From: Vandiemenella viatica
Lineage: Eukaryota > Arthropoda > Insecta > Orthoptera > Morabidae
DNA length: 64,000 nt
NCBI GenBank assembly: GCA_031002005.1
Contig: CM061920.1
Coordinates: forward strand, 106,823,447-106,887,446
Direction: 5' to 3'
In this document: positions 22,854 through 34,570 of the stretch, one piece after another
Layout: the number at the start of each line of letters is the position of its first letter
Numbering within the stretch: the first letter of the stretch is position 1
Program-made: the position numbers and the translations under genes
The notes under the pieces: model-generated
What the model saw: only the letters and a program-made list of their open reading frames with translations
Databases searched by the model: none
What the model was told of the DNA's origin: nothing

Positions 22854-23387
22854 AGTGCCCTTGACAAATTCCTAGAGTATATAAATAAAGCACATCCTAA
22901 AATTAAATTCACTACGGAAAGGGAGGAACAAGGACAGCTGCCGTTCCTAGACATGCTAGTAACCAAACGTGGTGATGGGAACCTTGGATACTCAGTGTAT
23001 CGGAAGCCAACACACACAGATATCTACATGCCGCATCGCACCACCATCCAGCGACAAAAAGAGGCATCCTCACGACCTTGTGTACAAGAGCGACGTATGT
23101 GTGTGACGCAAATAGTTTGACGACGGAGTTGGAGGCGCTGCAACACACATTCAAGTCCAACGGCTACCACAATCTTTGTATTAGATGGGCATTGCATGCA
23201 GCCACGACAGATAAAGACGCCAATTCAACATCTAATCGAGCCACCTCTCAGGAACGCCAAGTAGTGGTTTTAGCCTAGATAAGTGGCATTACTGACAGAA
23301 TCGGGAAGCAGTACAAAAAAAATGACATAAAACCTGTCTACAAAGCACACAGCAAAGTCAGTAACCAGCTCGTCAAGGTTGAGGACA

Positions 23388-23602
23388 GGCTGCCTCCACT
23401 ACAGGTTGCCGGGGTCTATAAGAATCCGTGCACCTGTGGTCGGGTGTACATGGGAGAGACGGGGCACACTATAAGGGACAGGCTGCATGAGCACATCCGA
23501 AACTATAAATCTAATAACATTGATAAATCCGCCATTGCACGGCATGCAGCTGAAACCAATCACGCCATAGACTTTGAAAACACCACCCTGAAGAGTGTGT
23601 GA
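23388..23602 (+). pseudogene. Penelope B GIY-YIG endonuclease
   Basis: The frame reads VAGVYKNPCTCGRVYMGETGHTIRDRLHEH, then KSAIARHAAETNHAIDFENT. It keeps the GVY...VYMGET fold signature, the Arg of RDRLHEH and the following His-rich helix. This domain nicks target DNA in Penelope elements. It is separated from the RT frame by stops. Confidence 0.85.
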
Positions 23603-24051
23603 GGATAAATGGTGGCCAAGGAGTGTGAAGGAGGTGTTAGAAATTGTTAAACACCCGAACAATATTAACGAATACAACAGGCTTAAATTACACGACGCCT
23701 GGCTCTCGCTGGTGCAGAGAGAGCATGTCATGTGTCACCTCCCACCAGACCACGCCGTGCCACACCAGGCCAACGAACCACGTGACGTCTCGGACCATTG
23801 ATTGGCCGGGCAAGTCAAACTATCTAGACGGACGTGGGCCTCAGCTATAAATTAAGACCACTCACTGATCGAAGATGCAGTTCTGCCCTGGAAGAAGGCC
23901 CCAGAATGAGAGTTGAAATATCGGTTTCAAGAAACATGATGAGGCGCCACCCGGACAGCCAAGAATCATTTTAAATAACAGTTGAAATTCTCTGACAGGT
24001 GGGAGGGGGAAGCTAAAACAAATTAAGCATGTGATATTCTTAAGTACTTAC

Positions 24052-24120
24052 AATTCATTCTCTGAAGATACTTTCTTGTTTTGTGATTCAGCAGCAACAT
24101 TAGCATTTGAGTTAATTAAC
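24052..24120 (-). CDS. Nup98: Nup98 exon: short linker
   Basis: 69 bp, acceptor 'ttctag', donor GTAAGT. Reads LINSNANVAAESQNKKVSSE. It is polar, with no motif of its own, and is supported by phase match to both neighbours. Confidence 0.88.
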
Positions 24121-24390
24121 CTAGAAGGAAATGACAAGATTTAGTTGGGGTTTTTTTTTTTTTTTAAATATAAAGAATGCACATACATACATGCAGGAAA
24201 AATATGCATAAGAAAATAAGATAATTGCTGGAATAGTGAAGGATTGTAAGTAACATTTTAAAATGTATAAGATTAATGTGCTGAGTATTTAAGTGTTTTT
24301 AAAAGTGATTATGCAGAAAATGCATGTAACAGTAGTTCAAGTAACTAGTAATTGCTAGCATAGAAAATAAAATGACTTAAACAATCATAC

Positions 24391-24641
24391 CTTGGCATAT
24401 TCTCCTTGTCAGAGCTAGAATTGTCAGGCTGGGAACTCCCTGCAGCATGTATATTACTGTTATGCTCCAAATTGCGTCCTGTGTTTTCCTTGTTGGGACC
24501 GTCTAGTAATGGACCATGGTCAGCTGTAGATGACACCTGGGTTTCTAATAACTTTTCACTCAGTAGAAGACGCTTAGGGGATGGGCGTAATGTAAACGTG
24601 AGAGACCTTGAATCATCATCGAGGCCTTCAAACAACGATTT
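24391..24641 (-). CDS. Nup98: Nup98 exon: linker with SLFEGLDDD
   Basis: Acceptor 'gtttcag', donor GTATGA. Starts KSLFEGLDDDSRSLTFTLRP, matching the conserved phrase after the GLFG domain. It continues with a serine/asparagine-rich linker containing two DKEN/NKEN-like phrases (PNKENTG, SDKENMP). Ends in phase 2. Confidence 0.95.
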
Positions 24642-24965
24642 CTGAAACATTTTCAGCAGAAACAGTTATTTTTTAAATCACTTGCAGTTCTGAAAGATAT
24701 CTAAATTTGAAATGACAAAATATTTGGGAAGTTTTAATTATAACTTCCAACTTCGCACACTAATATTGTAGACTTTTGTAGAAATTTTTTTAAAAAAATA
24801 TGCCTCTTTTGTTTAAAACAGAAAAATAAAAAAAAGTTGAGAAATTATAGTTTTATTGTAATACAAGAAACTAAATCAATACAAAATAAGTTTTTCTAAT
24901 TAACTTAAATGACTTCATAAACATATAGTAACAATTAAATAATAGATGCTAAGTGGCAAAAAGAA

Positions 24966-25150
24966 ATTACAAATTAGGATAGGGAAATGAACCACCTTAG
25001 ATGATGGTTGTGAGGCGCACACACATAAAACAGACAAAAACACAAGTGCCCCAAAAATTTTTAAACTCATTCGTGTTATTGTCTGTTCTATGTTTGTGCA
25101 CCCCACAACCTTCATCTACGGTTTTTCATTTCCCTATCCTAATTTGCAAT
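24966..25150. mobile_element. Small foldback element (MITE-like)
   Basis: 185 bp. The left end ATTACAAATTAGGATAGGG and the right end are reverse complements with one difference over 25 bases. The inner phrases 'gatgatggttgtgaggcgcac' and 'gtgcaccccacaaccttcatc' also pair. No coding capacity. The same family occurs at 52359-52748 and in fragments elsewhere. Confidence 0.8.
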
Positions 25151-26253
25151 TCATAAATCATTCATTCATTAAATAATTTGGGCTCTTTGAGTTGTGAGTT
25201 CAGGTAGAACTTAAGCAGTTTCTCAAGTTGAACGATCTTGGGTTCTTGGGTGATCCTCTGCCAGTTAACTCTGACACACCTGTTCTAGTTTAAATGTCCA
25301 TCAGAAATGATAGGTATCACCTATAATGGTGGTAGCCATTTGTTCTGGAAAAGCTATTAAGGAGAAATGAATAACAATCTCGTTTACTAATATTTTTTGT
25401 GATATCAGTAAACTTTCTCTGATTAGATCGGATTATTTTAAATAACAGTATTTGACTTTAAATGATGGATTGTTTTTGTAATGAAAATGTTTCTACAAAA
25501 GTATAATTTCTAAAACGAACAACAATTATTTATTTCACTGACATATTTCGCGATTTCCTATGTTTTGTTCTATATAAACTTCCCTTGTCTTATCTTCTGT
25601 CAAAAAGTTCTTACGATACGTTTTAACCTGGTTCTGATAACTTATAACAGACCCAGAAATTTTAAGAAATTTTATCCTACAAATTATGTATATTAAGATG
25701 GAAGCTGATTAATTAGGGATTTGTATATTTTTTATGTATTTTTTTATAAATTTGTGTACATTTGTCATTTAATTAACATTGTTTTATGGAGAGAAACTGC
25801 GTAAATGATATGTAATAAGATCAAGATCAGTTTATGTATGAAACATCAATTAAAAGTTTGTCATTGTAAGTGTTGAGGTGCACCACGATGTTTGGAGAGC
25901 AATTTTCAATTGTTTGGACTGTTTTATGTTGATAATTTTGTGTGTAAACACCTGTAAATATCTTTAATTTTCCTTTCCAGGGATTTCATGATGATTGTGA
26001 ATGATACTGTATTGATTCTGATTGTTGGCTGCATTATCGCCATTCGAGAAAGTTCAATCAGCTTTCTTTATGCTATTCTGAATGTTTCTGTAGTGCCTAT
26101 TTAAACGTGCAGAGATAGCCAGCAGCAGTTAGTTGCCAGTTGTCAGAATTTTACTTTGTGAATTTAATCAATGGAATTTTGTATGTTTGTGCTTTAGTGT
26201 CTTTGGAATAGTCTGGTGCCTTATATCATCATAGAGCTCCCAGAAGAATAAAT
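25151..26253. other. AT-rich intron sequence
   Basis: No gene recognised. The last 400 bases (about 25860-26250) have an LTR-like look ('tatttaaacgtgcag' then 'gaataaatatt'), but no partner copy is present in the window, so this is not called. Confidence 0.35.
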
Positions 26254-26495
26254 ATTAATAGGAAAAAGCAATGTATTCTTCGCGGGTTCCCTGCCAGATT
26301 GTGTAGGTAAAAAACGACGAGCTTTCGGCGACGATCTCTGTCGCCATCCTCAGGCCTGGTGTTGACGCTGCGATGACCAGAGCTGCAGTGATGTCTCTGG
26401 CGCCAGCACGCCCTTTTTATAGGCTAGCACCTCTCCTCCCCACTCCCACGCTCCATGGTTCCAGCCAATCGCAGCTTAGTATTGCGCCCGCAACG

Positions 26496-26870
26496 CTAGT
26501 TGGCCGATCGTGACTCTCTGCTCAGTAAGGACCAGGCCGGCTTCCAGGCATCACTAAGCCATAAACCCGAGTCCCTGTTAACAATGTTATTGTTCAGCCG
26601 AATTTCAATGGCTTCCTTAATGACTGAATCCCAGTAGAGAGAACACTTTGCTAGCAACTTAACACTGTCGAAATCCATTCTGTGGCCATTTTCTATCACA
26701 TGTTGCGCAACTGCAGATTTATCCAACTGGAATAGCCGAATATTGCAGCTTATGTTCGGCCATGCGAGCCTTGATGGTGTGGATCGTCTGCCCAATGTAT
26801 GGCTTGCCAGATTGGCATGGTATGCTGTAGACTCCAGGTGTCTTTAGTCCCAGATCATCCTTTACAGGTC
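26496..26870 (-). pseudogene. Penelope C GIY-YIG endonuclease remnant
   Basis: The minus-strand frames read YSVPCQSGKPYIGQTIHTIK, then AVAQHVIENGHRMDFDSVKL and AIEIRLNNNIVNRDSGLWLS. These are the GIY-YIG core (PYIGQT), the H-V-IENGH helix and the C-terminal 'EAIEI' helix of Penelope endonucleases. A frame change lies near 26740-26760. Confidence 0.8.
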
Positions 26871-27083
26871 GGAGCCAGTCACAGATTTTAGCACAAGGAC
26901 AGAATATGCTCTTAATTCCGTGCCGAGCCAGTATCCTGCCTATTTTCCCGGAGATGTTGCCCGAATATTAAGGGATGAAGGCCAGCGCCTTGGACTCAAC
27001 CTCAGACTCCACTGGGCGTTTCCTTGGCCTGTTCCGAAGTGCTCGCTCTATCAATCGGTCGGGATATCCGTTCCACTTGAAGG

Positions 27084-27401
27084 TCAGGCGAAGGTGTTCA
27101 AGTTCCGCCGGCAGGCTATCAGCATCGGAAATTTCCCTTGCTCTATGTACCAACGTGTACAACACGGTGTTTCTCTGAGCTGGATGGTGCAAACTGCTGG
27201 CATGTAAGTAGCGGTCCGTGTGTGTCGGCTTCCGTACACACTATGTGACAGGGTTCCATCTGGTCTCCGTCTGATGAGAATGTCGAGCAAGGGCAGGCTG
27301 CCATTCTCCTCTAGTTCCATTGTAAACTGGATGTTTGGGTGAATTCCGTTGAGATAGTCCAGGAATTCGTAGAGGCTCTGGAGGCCATGTGGCCAGACCA
27401 T
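27084..27401 (-). pseudogene. Penelope C post-RT segment
   Basis: Begins VWPHGLQSLYEFLDYLNGIH, directly after the motif C position. It continues LPLLDILIRRRPDGTLSHSV, the conserved segment between RT and the endonuclease. The RT upstream of motif C is absent. Confidence 0.8.
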
Positions 27402-28397
27402 AAATCCACATAACGGAAGAAATATTTTGCCTTGAGGGTAGAGCCTGGTCCTTATTGAGCAGAGAGTAATGATCCGCCAACCAGCGTTGCGGGCACAATA
27501 CTGAGCCGCGATTGGCTGGAACCATGGAGCGCGGGAGTGGGGAGGAGAGGGGCGCTAGCCTATAAAAAGGGCGCGCCGGCGCCAGAGACGTCACTGCAGC
27601 TCTGGTCGTCACAGCGTCAACACCAGGCCTGAGGATGGCGACAGAGATCGTCGCCGAAAGCTCGTCGTCCTTTACCTACACAATCCGGCAGCAAAGAATA
27701 CATTGCAGCGACACGCCGGGAAAGCCTTCGTTCACACATTAATAGGAAAGCTATTTGTCAGTATTGCCATTTGGTAGAAGTATGGGATTCAGTCAAGTAA
27801 TATTTGGGAGAAGGCAAAACCCCCTAGTGACCACCAACAGTGAACTGTAAATTAGAGAACAAATTGAGTAAGGGAAATCATCATTAATTGATTACAGGAT
27901 AAATTGGTTAATTAACAAGGTGCCTATCAAGCTGCTACAGAGAATACAGTTTAAACATTGAATGCTCTTCTCCATACATGGATTTCTGCATCTAGTCATC
28001 ATAAATAAACAGAAAGCATGTGTAAATTTAAATGAACGCCAACCATACTGTGATTTTTTTAATCTCTGCCTCTCATTATAATTTTTATCTCTTAGTATTT
28101 TTGAATAATAATTTCCTCAACAGACAAGTGCCTTCTAGCATGGCAGTTAAAATTCTTTTAGCAATGCAAGTAAAAATAAAGTCAAATTGAATTACTTATT
28201 TAAAATTTATGCTTCCTTTTAACAGCATAAATGAAGTCAATGCAGTTATTTGTTCATGGCTAGTGAGGCAACACTGTGGTGGCAGCCAGTGTACCTAGCA
28301 GTTCAGATATATTGGACTTGTCAAAGGTTTCCGAGTTATCGAGTTGACATCCAGGTTCAATGCATTTTATTAAAGTGAATATGTATATAAAACTAAG

Positions 28398-28510
28398 GAA
28401 GGATAGGGAAATAAGACCCAATAATTACCACAGAGGAAGGCGGTTGGGAACGACGAACATAAAAAAGAACAAAACCCATGAAATGCGCAATATTTGAGCA
28501 TATAGCCTTA
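28398..28510. repeat. Foldback-family end fragment
   Basis: 'aaggatagggaaataagacc' followed by 'ccacagaggaaggcggttgg' and a tail ending near 'caatatttgagcatatag'. The same end type occurs at 29510-29640 and 29643-29755, and in inverted form at 30050-30187 and 49140-49230. Confidence 0.6.
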
Positions 28511-28541
28511 TTCTGGCATATTGAAGTTGTAGGATCTGTAT

Positions 28542-28604
<63 letters not shown>
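28542..28604. repeat. (GT)n microsatellite
   Basis: About 31 uninterrupted GT units. The long Cys/Val or Thr/His reading frames across it are artefacts. Confidence 0.97.
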
Positions 28605-28606
<2 letters not shown>

Positions 28607-29509
28607 GTGTTTTGTTTTCCATCATCATATTTTTTTTGTTACAACTGTTATATGTTAGAAGCAAAAAAAAAAAAAAAAATGGAATATGTAACCAAGTGCA
28701 TGTTAAAACTTTAGTTCCGAAGTATAATTTACAAGACAGCTGGAAACAAAAAATAAATTCCAATCACTAAAAACGTCAATCTGACTCAGAATGGTCTTTC
28801 CACATGTATAAACTGTATATGTAATGGAAAAAATTACCAAAAAACCTACTTATGATACTAATACTCTGCTACTATTGGCATAGTTATAGCTCTTAAATCT
28901 CTACATAAAGAATTTGTTATATTGGGATAACATTTCAGAAACAGAGCAGAAACTTTTTTGTCATCTAGCCAGATAAGACGTTGAAACTAAAACTGCCATG
29001 AAAATGTCTATTCTAAGGAGGGTGGTTCCATTTCAATAGCTTTATTTTTATTTCATGCTTCACAATTATTTTATCACCTGACTAGTTTAACAATTATTTC
29101 TTTCTGAAAGAGCAAGGTTAATTTATTCTCGTACATAAATCAAGCTAACGAGGAAATGATTTTTCTGAAATGTCTCTTTAGTAATTTAATCCCGAAAATG
29201 TAAGGAGCAATCAAAAGTAATATGTATGGCTTCTTTGGTAATGATCTGCACACAAGCTCCGTATAAGGTACCTATGTAGTGAAAATTTCAAAATACTAAT
29301 AAAAACACAGTCACTAGGTTGGTGAAGAAGTCATGGAATTAATTGATGATTCTCCCAACACAACAAAAGTTTCTATATTATTAACTCTTCAGATTTAAAA
29401 TAACCACCAACTAATATGCATCAAGAATGAAGAACAGTTGATCCAAGATGCAAGATTCTCCTAGTGTGGTAATAGTGACACTGAAAACACTACTAGGTAA
29501 TGAAAATCA

Positions 29510-30187
29510 GAAAGGATAGGGAAAGTAACCCCATCATTCACAACATAGGAAGGAAAGAGGACCGTGAGAAACAAACATGAATGCATTTTACAATACTTCA
29601 GTACAAACCTTAATCACGATTAGAGATAGCTCTGAAAACAATGAAGGATAGGGAAAATAATACATCACTTACCACACATGAAGGCAGGGGAGTCAGGATG
29701 ATCACACTTCATAATTTTTCAGTTAAAATATTAATCATGTAAGAGATGAACTATATGGAAAGGAAGAAGAGTTGTACACATCCAGACCTACTCTCACTCA
29801 CTTCTTGGAGATTCTGTCCTTTACCTCCAGACTACTTCCTTGTCTCCCCCGGTGTTACCTTCTGGTACACAAACCTAACTCACTGTCAGGTCTTCAGTTC
29901 TCATCAACACTTATAGGATATACAACCCCCCCCCCCCCCCCCCGAGTCCCCAGCACATTCTTTTTTTGGATCCCCAGCCCACTTCAGCCTCTCAAAAACT
30001 GACTTCTAAGGCAGATAGTAGGAATGAATGTGTACACATCTTTATCCTTGCCATATACCTCACCTCTTACATGATTTAGGTTTTTAACCAAAATATTGTA
30101 AAGGGTATTCATGTTTTTGTATTCGTCCTGGCCTTCATGCCTTCGTCTGTGTGTAAGTGATGGGTTATTTTTCCCTATCCTTCCATA
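29510..30187. mobile_element. Foldback ends surrounding a Penelope 3' tail
   Basis: Two direct copies of the foldback end (29510-29640 and 29643-29755) are faced by an inverted copy (30050-30187). Between them, 29760-30010 is a plus-strand 3' tail of Penelope family A with the diagnostic poly(C) run at 29926-29943. The arrangement suggests that the 'foldback' ends are the outer part of the Penelope family A tail. Confidence 0.6.
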
Positions 30188-30229
30188 TTTTCATTGGCTA
30201 ACAGCAGTTTACTTTCCACAATTAAAGAT

Positions 30230-30700
30230 GGCTCCAATTTTCTAAACTATCAACAGAGCTATTCACTTTCCTAAAGCTAACTATACTGTCAGCAAACAAT
30301 CTTAAATTACTATTAACACTGTCCCTAATATTGTTTATAAAAATTAAGAAAAGAAGTGGTCCTATTATACTTCCTTGCAGAAGGTCTGTGTAACATCTAG
30401 ATTAATAGAGGCCTTGCCTTCAACGACAATGAAAACTGGAGCTAAAAATTTCTGGAAATATATTTTTTTAAATTTCATTTGCTCGGAATCCTGAACCAAA
30501 ATATGAAAAAAATAGAGCTATTTTGTGGTTCAAATGATAAATTCCTCTGAAATCTGTGTTGGTTCAGTAAATTTGTTTTTGTCTAAGAATTTTGTTATTT
30601 CCAAGCATACATCTTTATTCAGAACTCTACTGTAGACAAATGTTAGAGAGATCAGGTACTAGTTAATCAAATTTCCTTAGTTTAAAATATGAATAATATG
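30230..30700 (-). pseudogene. LINE reverse transcriptase relic (Jockey/CR1-like)
   Basis: The minus strand near 30690-30560 reads VYSRVLNKDVCLEITKFLDK. Near 30395-30300 it reads LLQGSIIGPLLFLIFINNIR, then LRLFADSIV. These are RT motifs of Jockey/CR1-type LINEs. The FADD catalytic box has become FADS, and several stops interrupt it. It lies in a Nup98 intron in the gene's own orientation. Confidence 0.75.
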
Positions 30701-31929
30701 CATGATTTTCCAGCTGGAATGCACTTTTTAACCCAATAAAAATTTGTGATACAATACACAAAAGTTAGAAAAAATTAAACAAACATCAACAAAAAAAAAC
30801 TTAAAATTGCTTAAAAACATTTAAAGAAGCATTAATAAAAACCAATAACCACTTAAAAAATTTACTAGAAATGAAATCCGGGATTTGTATAAACATTAAT
30901 CAATATGCAAAACAGCAAAGCTTCAATTAATCACTTTCATGGGAGTGAAACTGAGCAACACTGGATACAGAAAATATCTATACCTGGGCATTATTTAATT
31001 CACTGAGCAGGAAATTTAAGAATCTCAAAATACTCAAAAATATTAAAACATTCTCCAATTAAAAGTAATTAACTTGTACCACAAACATACATGTCTATTA
31101 ATGTGGAAAGTTTCCCATGAGTCTCTCTCTGATGTTAATAATATTGTGATATGTTATACAAGACTAAAATTTAAAGCTGATAGATGTTAAGAATTTTAAT
31201 ATTATACTAGCCAGAAATTGAAGGGTTGCACTTTTTTTTTTAATCTGTGGATAAACAGTGTAACAAATTATCAGATTTTGTGATCTTCGCAATTTAAAAC
31301 TGACACAAGCACCTTGCTGTTAGTTTGCTTGCTGTAACTTCTCTGAAAGCAGTAATGGCATTTTTCATTGCCACAGAAATGCAATGACCAACTTTAAATT
31401 AGTGCACAAAATCTGTATAATTTCTTTAGTTTCCATACTGAAAAAAAACTAATGCTGACAAACAAATAGTGATGTTGCGTATATAAACTTATTTTTCTCA
31501 AATGTACTTTTCAAAGAATAAACAACTGTCACAAGTATGAAGCAAACAGAAATATGAAGACAAGAAGCTTAAAAATTGATAAATGACCACTTAATTTCTT
31601 TTAATTTTTTTTTTTTAAATCTATACTTCATAGAAACTGGAAAACTTGTTAAAATATGAAATTAAATGGCACAAAAAGAGGACTCCCGAGGAGGCCATTC
31701 TGTTATCTCCCAGATCTGTTAAAAATTTGTAATATGAAAAGAGCAAGTGGAGGAAAAGATACAGAAGGGAGAGTATGAGATAGAGAGAATGATAGCGACA
31801 TCAAACTTACCTCACACATCACTACAAAATTAGTTGATCCTCCAGTATTATGTATTAAGCAACAATATCATTCCAAAATCAGTTTAGTACTATATGTTAA
31901 AGCCTTGATTAATAAACTTTATGAATTAC
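30701..31929. other. AT-rich intron sequence
   Basis: No gene or clear repeat recognised. Confidence 0.4.
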
Positions 31930-32055
31930 CTTAGCTTGTCCCCATGGTCTTACACGAATCTTGTTAGCCCCGCCAACTTTGAACTGGCTGAACTGTGCTT
32001 CACGTTCAGGATTGTGTTTGATTGGCTTTAACAACTCATCAGCTTTCCCAGTAGC
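31930..32055 (-). CDS. Nup98: Nup98 exon: linker
   Basis: 126 bp, phase 0 at both ends, acceptor 'ctacag', donor GTAATT. Reads ATGKADELLKPIKHNPEREA and ends KIRVRPWGQAK. It corresponds to the conserved basic linker between the PLFRN phrase and the SLFEGLDDD phrase in Nup98. Confidence 0.93.
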
Positions 32056-33830
32056 CTGTAGTGTAATAGATTGTTAAGTAAGGCATGTCATTTTTTATGA
32101 AAATTTATATTAAGTCTCGCATATTTGGAGATCTAAACTATGTAGTATATTGAGTAACAATTAGCTATTCATAATCCTCAATTATTTACGTTTTTACTGT
32201 TTAGCAGACATATTTCCACTCTCCAAATAACGAACACTTACACTACTGGTCTAGGAGAGCATTTATTAATCACAAAAATTTATAATTATAAATAAGGAAA
32301 GTAACAAAACCTTCACTTCGAGGTAAAGGCACAATGATGCAGAAATAGAAATACCAAGAAACAGGTCTCTTATTTTGTTTCCAATTTAAATTTCCTTATT
32401 TCTTTTTGTTAATTAGTTTCTTTTGCTTCCCATCAGACACAAAATTCATAATTACATCTATTTGGCTAAATCGTCTTTTGGCCGATATTTAATTCCACAA
32501 ATGGCTTTAATCCTCATATTTCTTTTTTTTCATTTTTTTAAAATCATATCTATTAACATTTAATAAATCTAATTTTCAACTTATGGTTGCCTCTTGCTGG
32601 CAATTAGTTGCTTTTTCAGTCTCAAAACTAATGTAATGCTATTATATGGAAGCCACAACTTTATCTCTCTGATCAATAACTTTATAATGATTATTAATAA
32701 ATTGCTAAGAAACACAAGCCAAAGGAGTCATTTCCCCACACACCTACTTTTGCATTACATGAATTTTCACTTTAAATTCTTTATATTTTTGAGGTAACTT
32801 GTTCAGTGCATCTCTCCATAATTTATTCTAGTTCCTAATGCCACATGAGTTTACTTTGTCTTACCTATAAATAGAAAATTTTACCATTTCCTTATACCTA
32901 AAATCAAATAGTAGTTTATGGTTACGGCCATCTCTTCATTTCCACCTACGTTTACTCACTCTTCTCAAAATATCAATTGTCCAATGTGTACCCTATACAC
33001 TCCCAGAAATACCCCATCTCATGTCTTCCAATGATTCATAGCCCAGATCTGTATATTATTTCTCTCATCCCTAGAGTTTTCCCTAGCTGTCCTCTTCAGC
33101 AGATGCGAAATTTTAAAATCTACCCTTAACACCTGCCAAATGTGTCCTGCCTAACAGAATTTATTGTAAACAAGATATTTACCGTTTTAAGCATTCATCA
33201 GGCAATTTCTTATGCACCTTATAACCACAAAAATAACCCTTCACTTTTCAATCTGTGCTTCTAATAGATGGACACTTTTTGTCACTTAACTCCAAACCAT
33301 ATAGACCTACCTAACAAGGCATAACACCTTGCAACTGTTCCCAAGCCTCTAATAAATTTAAATTAATTTATACAACAAAATATAATTTACAAACAACCTG
33401 ATTCCTGTCTATAGACCACTGACAAAATCATTTATTAGAATAAAGAACAGTAATTTCCCCAGTAACCTACTGCATTGCACACCTATTCTCCTTTCACATT
33501 TTGTTACTATTTTACCAACCCAAACTCTTTGCTTCCTACCTCTTACAGTTCATCCAATCAGCAGTTTAAACATTCTTTATCACCATTCTTAAAAATAACT
33601 ATGTGCTACCATAAAAAAGCATTGAAGAATGGCGAATAAGAAAAAAGAACTTTTTATACTATGAAGAGTTCTTAGGTGCTACACTAAATGACTATGCCAA
33701 CAGCAAAATAATATGTATTAAAATGATATTACAAAAAAAAAACATTGCTTATAATCACTATCTAAAAACTACACCTTTTTTGATACAGGGTTTTACAAAT
33801 GACTGTTGGGATTTCAAAAACTCAATGCGC
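32056..33830. other. AT-rich intron sequence
   Basis: Nothing recognised apart from homopolymer runs. The several short frames have no motif. Confidence 0.4.
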
Positions 33831-33959
33831 ATACCGTAGTATAATTGAGATAGAAACAACAATCTTGGTTTATTATGTAGTAAAACTTACTAACTTTTCC
33901 TAATGCGTTACAAACACCCGATACATGAGCCTTTTGTTATTCTGCATACATCTAAACTG

Positions 33960-34358
33960 AAGTCAATTTCAGTGCACAAATGCAGTTCCGGTAAGTGCCT
34001 TCATATCCAGAAAATCATGAGGAGGAACAAAGTCTTGATCCTTGACAAACGACACAAAAAGCGTCACACAGTCTTACATCTGGTGAATGAGGTGACCAAC
34101 ACATGAAGTTAGCAGTGATCAAATACTCTTCATTCGATTTCTGCCATAGCTGCAAAAAGCATTTTTTTAACAATGTCCTGACTTCCCGGTGCAAATTTGA
34201 TGGAACACTATCTCGATGCAGTATAAAATCACAACTTCTGTCCTCACTCAGTAAGGGAAGCAGCCAGTCAAATCCAAATAAGTCAATCCTGTTACTTCAC
34301 CTTCATTTCCGAAAAAATCACAGAATACATTCACTATGGAAAAGTCACGTTGTTGTTC

Positions 34359-34411
<53 letters not shown>

Positions 34412-34570
34412 GGCTTTTCTGCCCATAAAACAAATGGAATTGTGGAAGGATGGCTCCTTTCCAAATCTTGTCAAAAAGTGACAGTGCACAACAGAATAGA
34501 CAAAGTTTGCAGAAATTCAAGAATACAACATATTTTATCCTGATATTTAATACCAATACAGCAAATACCG
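33960..34570 (-). pseudogene. mariner-like transposase relic
   Basis: On the minus strand: KGAILPQFHLFYGQ near 34470-34430, GEVTGLTYLDL near 34310, DFILHRDSVPSNLHREVRTL near 34230-34170, and WSPHSPDVRLCDAFCVVCQG near 34100-34040. These follow the order of mariner-type transposases ('VTG..YL', 'F..D.AP.H', 'SPDLTPCDFFLWG'). Several residues are substituted and the frame shifts. A 47-base A tract (34362-34408) interrupts it. Confidence 0.7.
34362..34408. repeat. Poly(A) tract of 47 bases
   Basis: Uninterrupted A run lying within the mariner relic. It may be an expanded homopolymer or the tail of a short retrocopy, but no body or target duplication was identified. Confidence 0.9.

Larger units (their letters stand above)
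21497..23966 (+). mobile_element. Penelope-like element B, nearly full length, 14-bp TSD
   Basis: A 2.47-kb element flanked by the direct repeat CATTTTAAATAACA (21483-21496 and 23967-23980). Its ends carry an inverted repeat of about 75 bp: 21532-21607 is the reverse complement of about 23890-23966, including GATTCTTGGCTGTCCGGGTG. Coding order is an N-terminal region, the 'LPADKG' block, reverse transcriptase and a GIY-YIG endonuclease, the canonical Penelope plan. Stops at 21966, near 22299 and at 22853, plus frame changes near 23070 and 23370, inactivate it. It lies inside a Nup98 intron, opposite to the gene's direction. Confidence 0.92.
26266..27737 (-). mobile_element. Penelope-like element C, internally deleted, 12-bp TSD
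   Basis: 1.47 kb, flanked by ATTAATAGGAAA (26254-26265 and 27738-27749). The two ends form an inverted repeat of about 270 bp (26269-26541 against 27446-27712) that contains a TATA-like box (cctataaaaaggg at about 27559). On the minus strand the coding part starts at a degraded RYVD-type motif near 27410. It continues with VWPHGLQSLYEFLDYLNGIH (27401 onward) and ends with the endonuclease region near 26870-26496. Most of the RT is missing, so this is an internally deleted, foldback-like copy. Confidence 0.9.

Noticed and set aside
25860..26253. Possible solo LTR before the Penelope C insertion
   Set aside because: It has a TATA-like and an AATAAA-like phrase, but no partner copy, no defined ends and no TSD.
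28478..28770. Reading frames with long Cys-Val or Thr-His runs
   Set aside because: They are translations of the (GT)n microsatellite in several frames. There is no gene.
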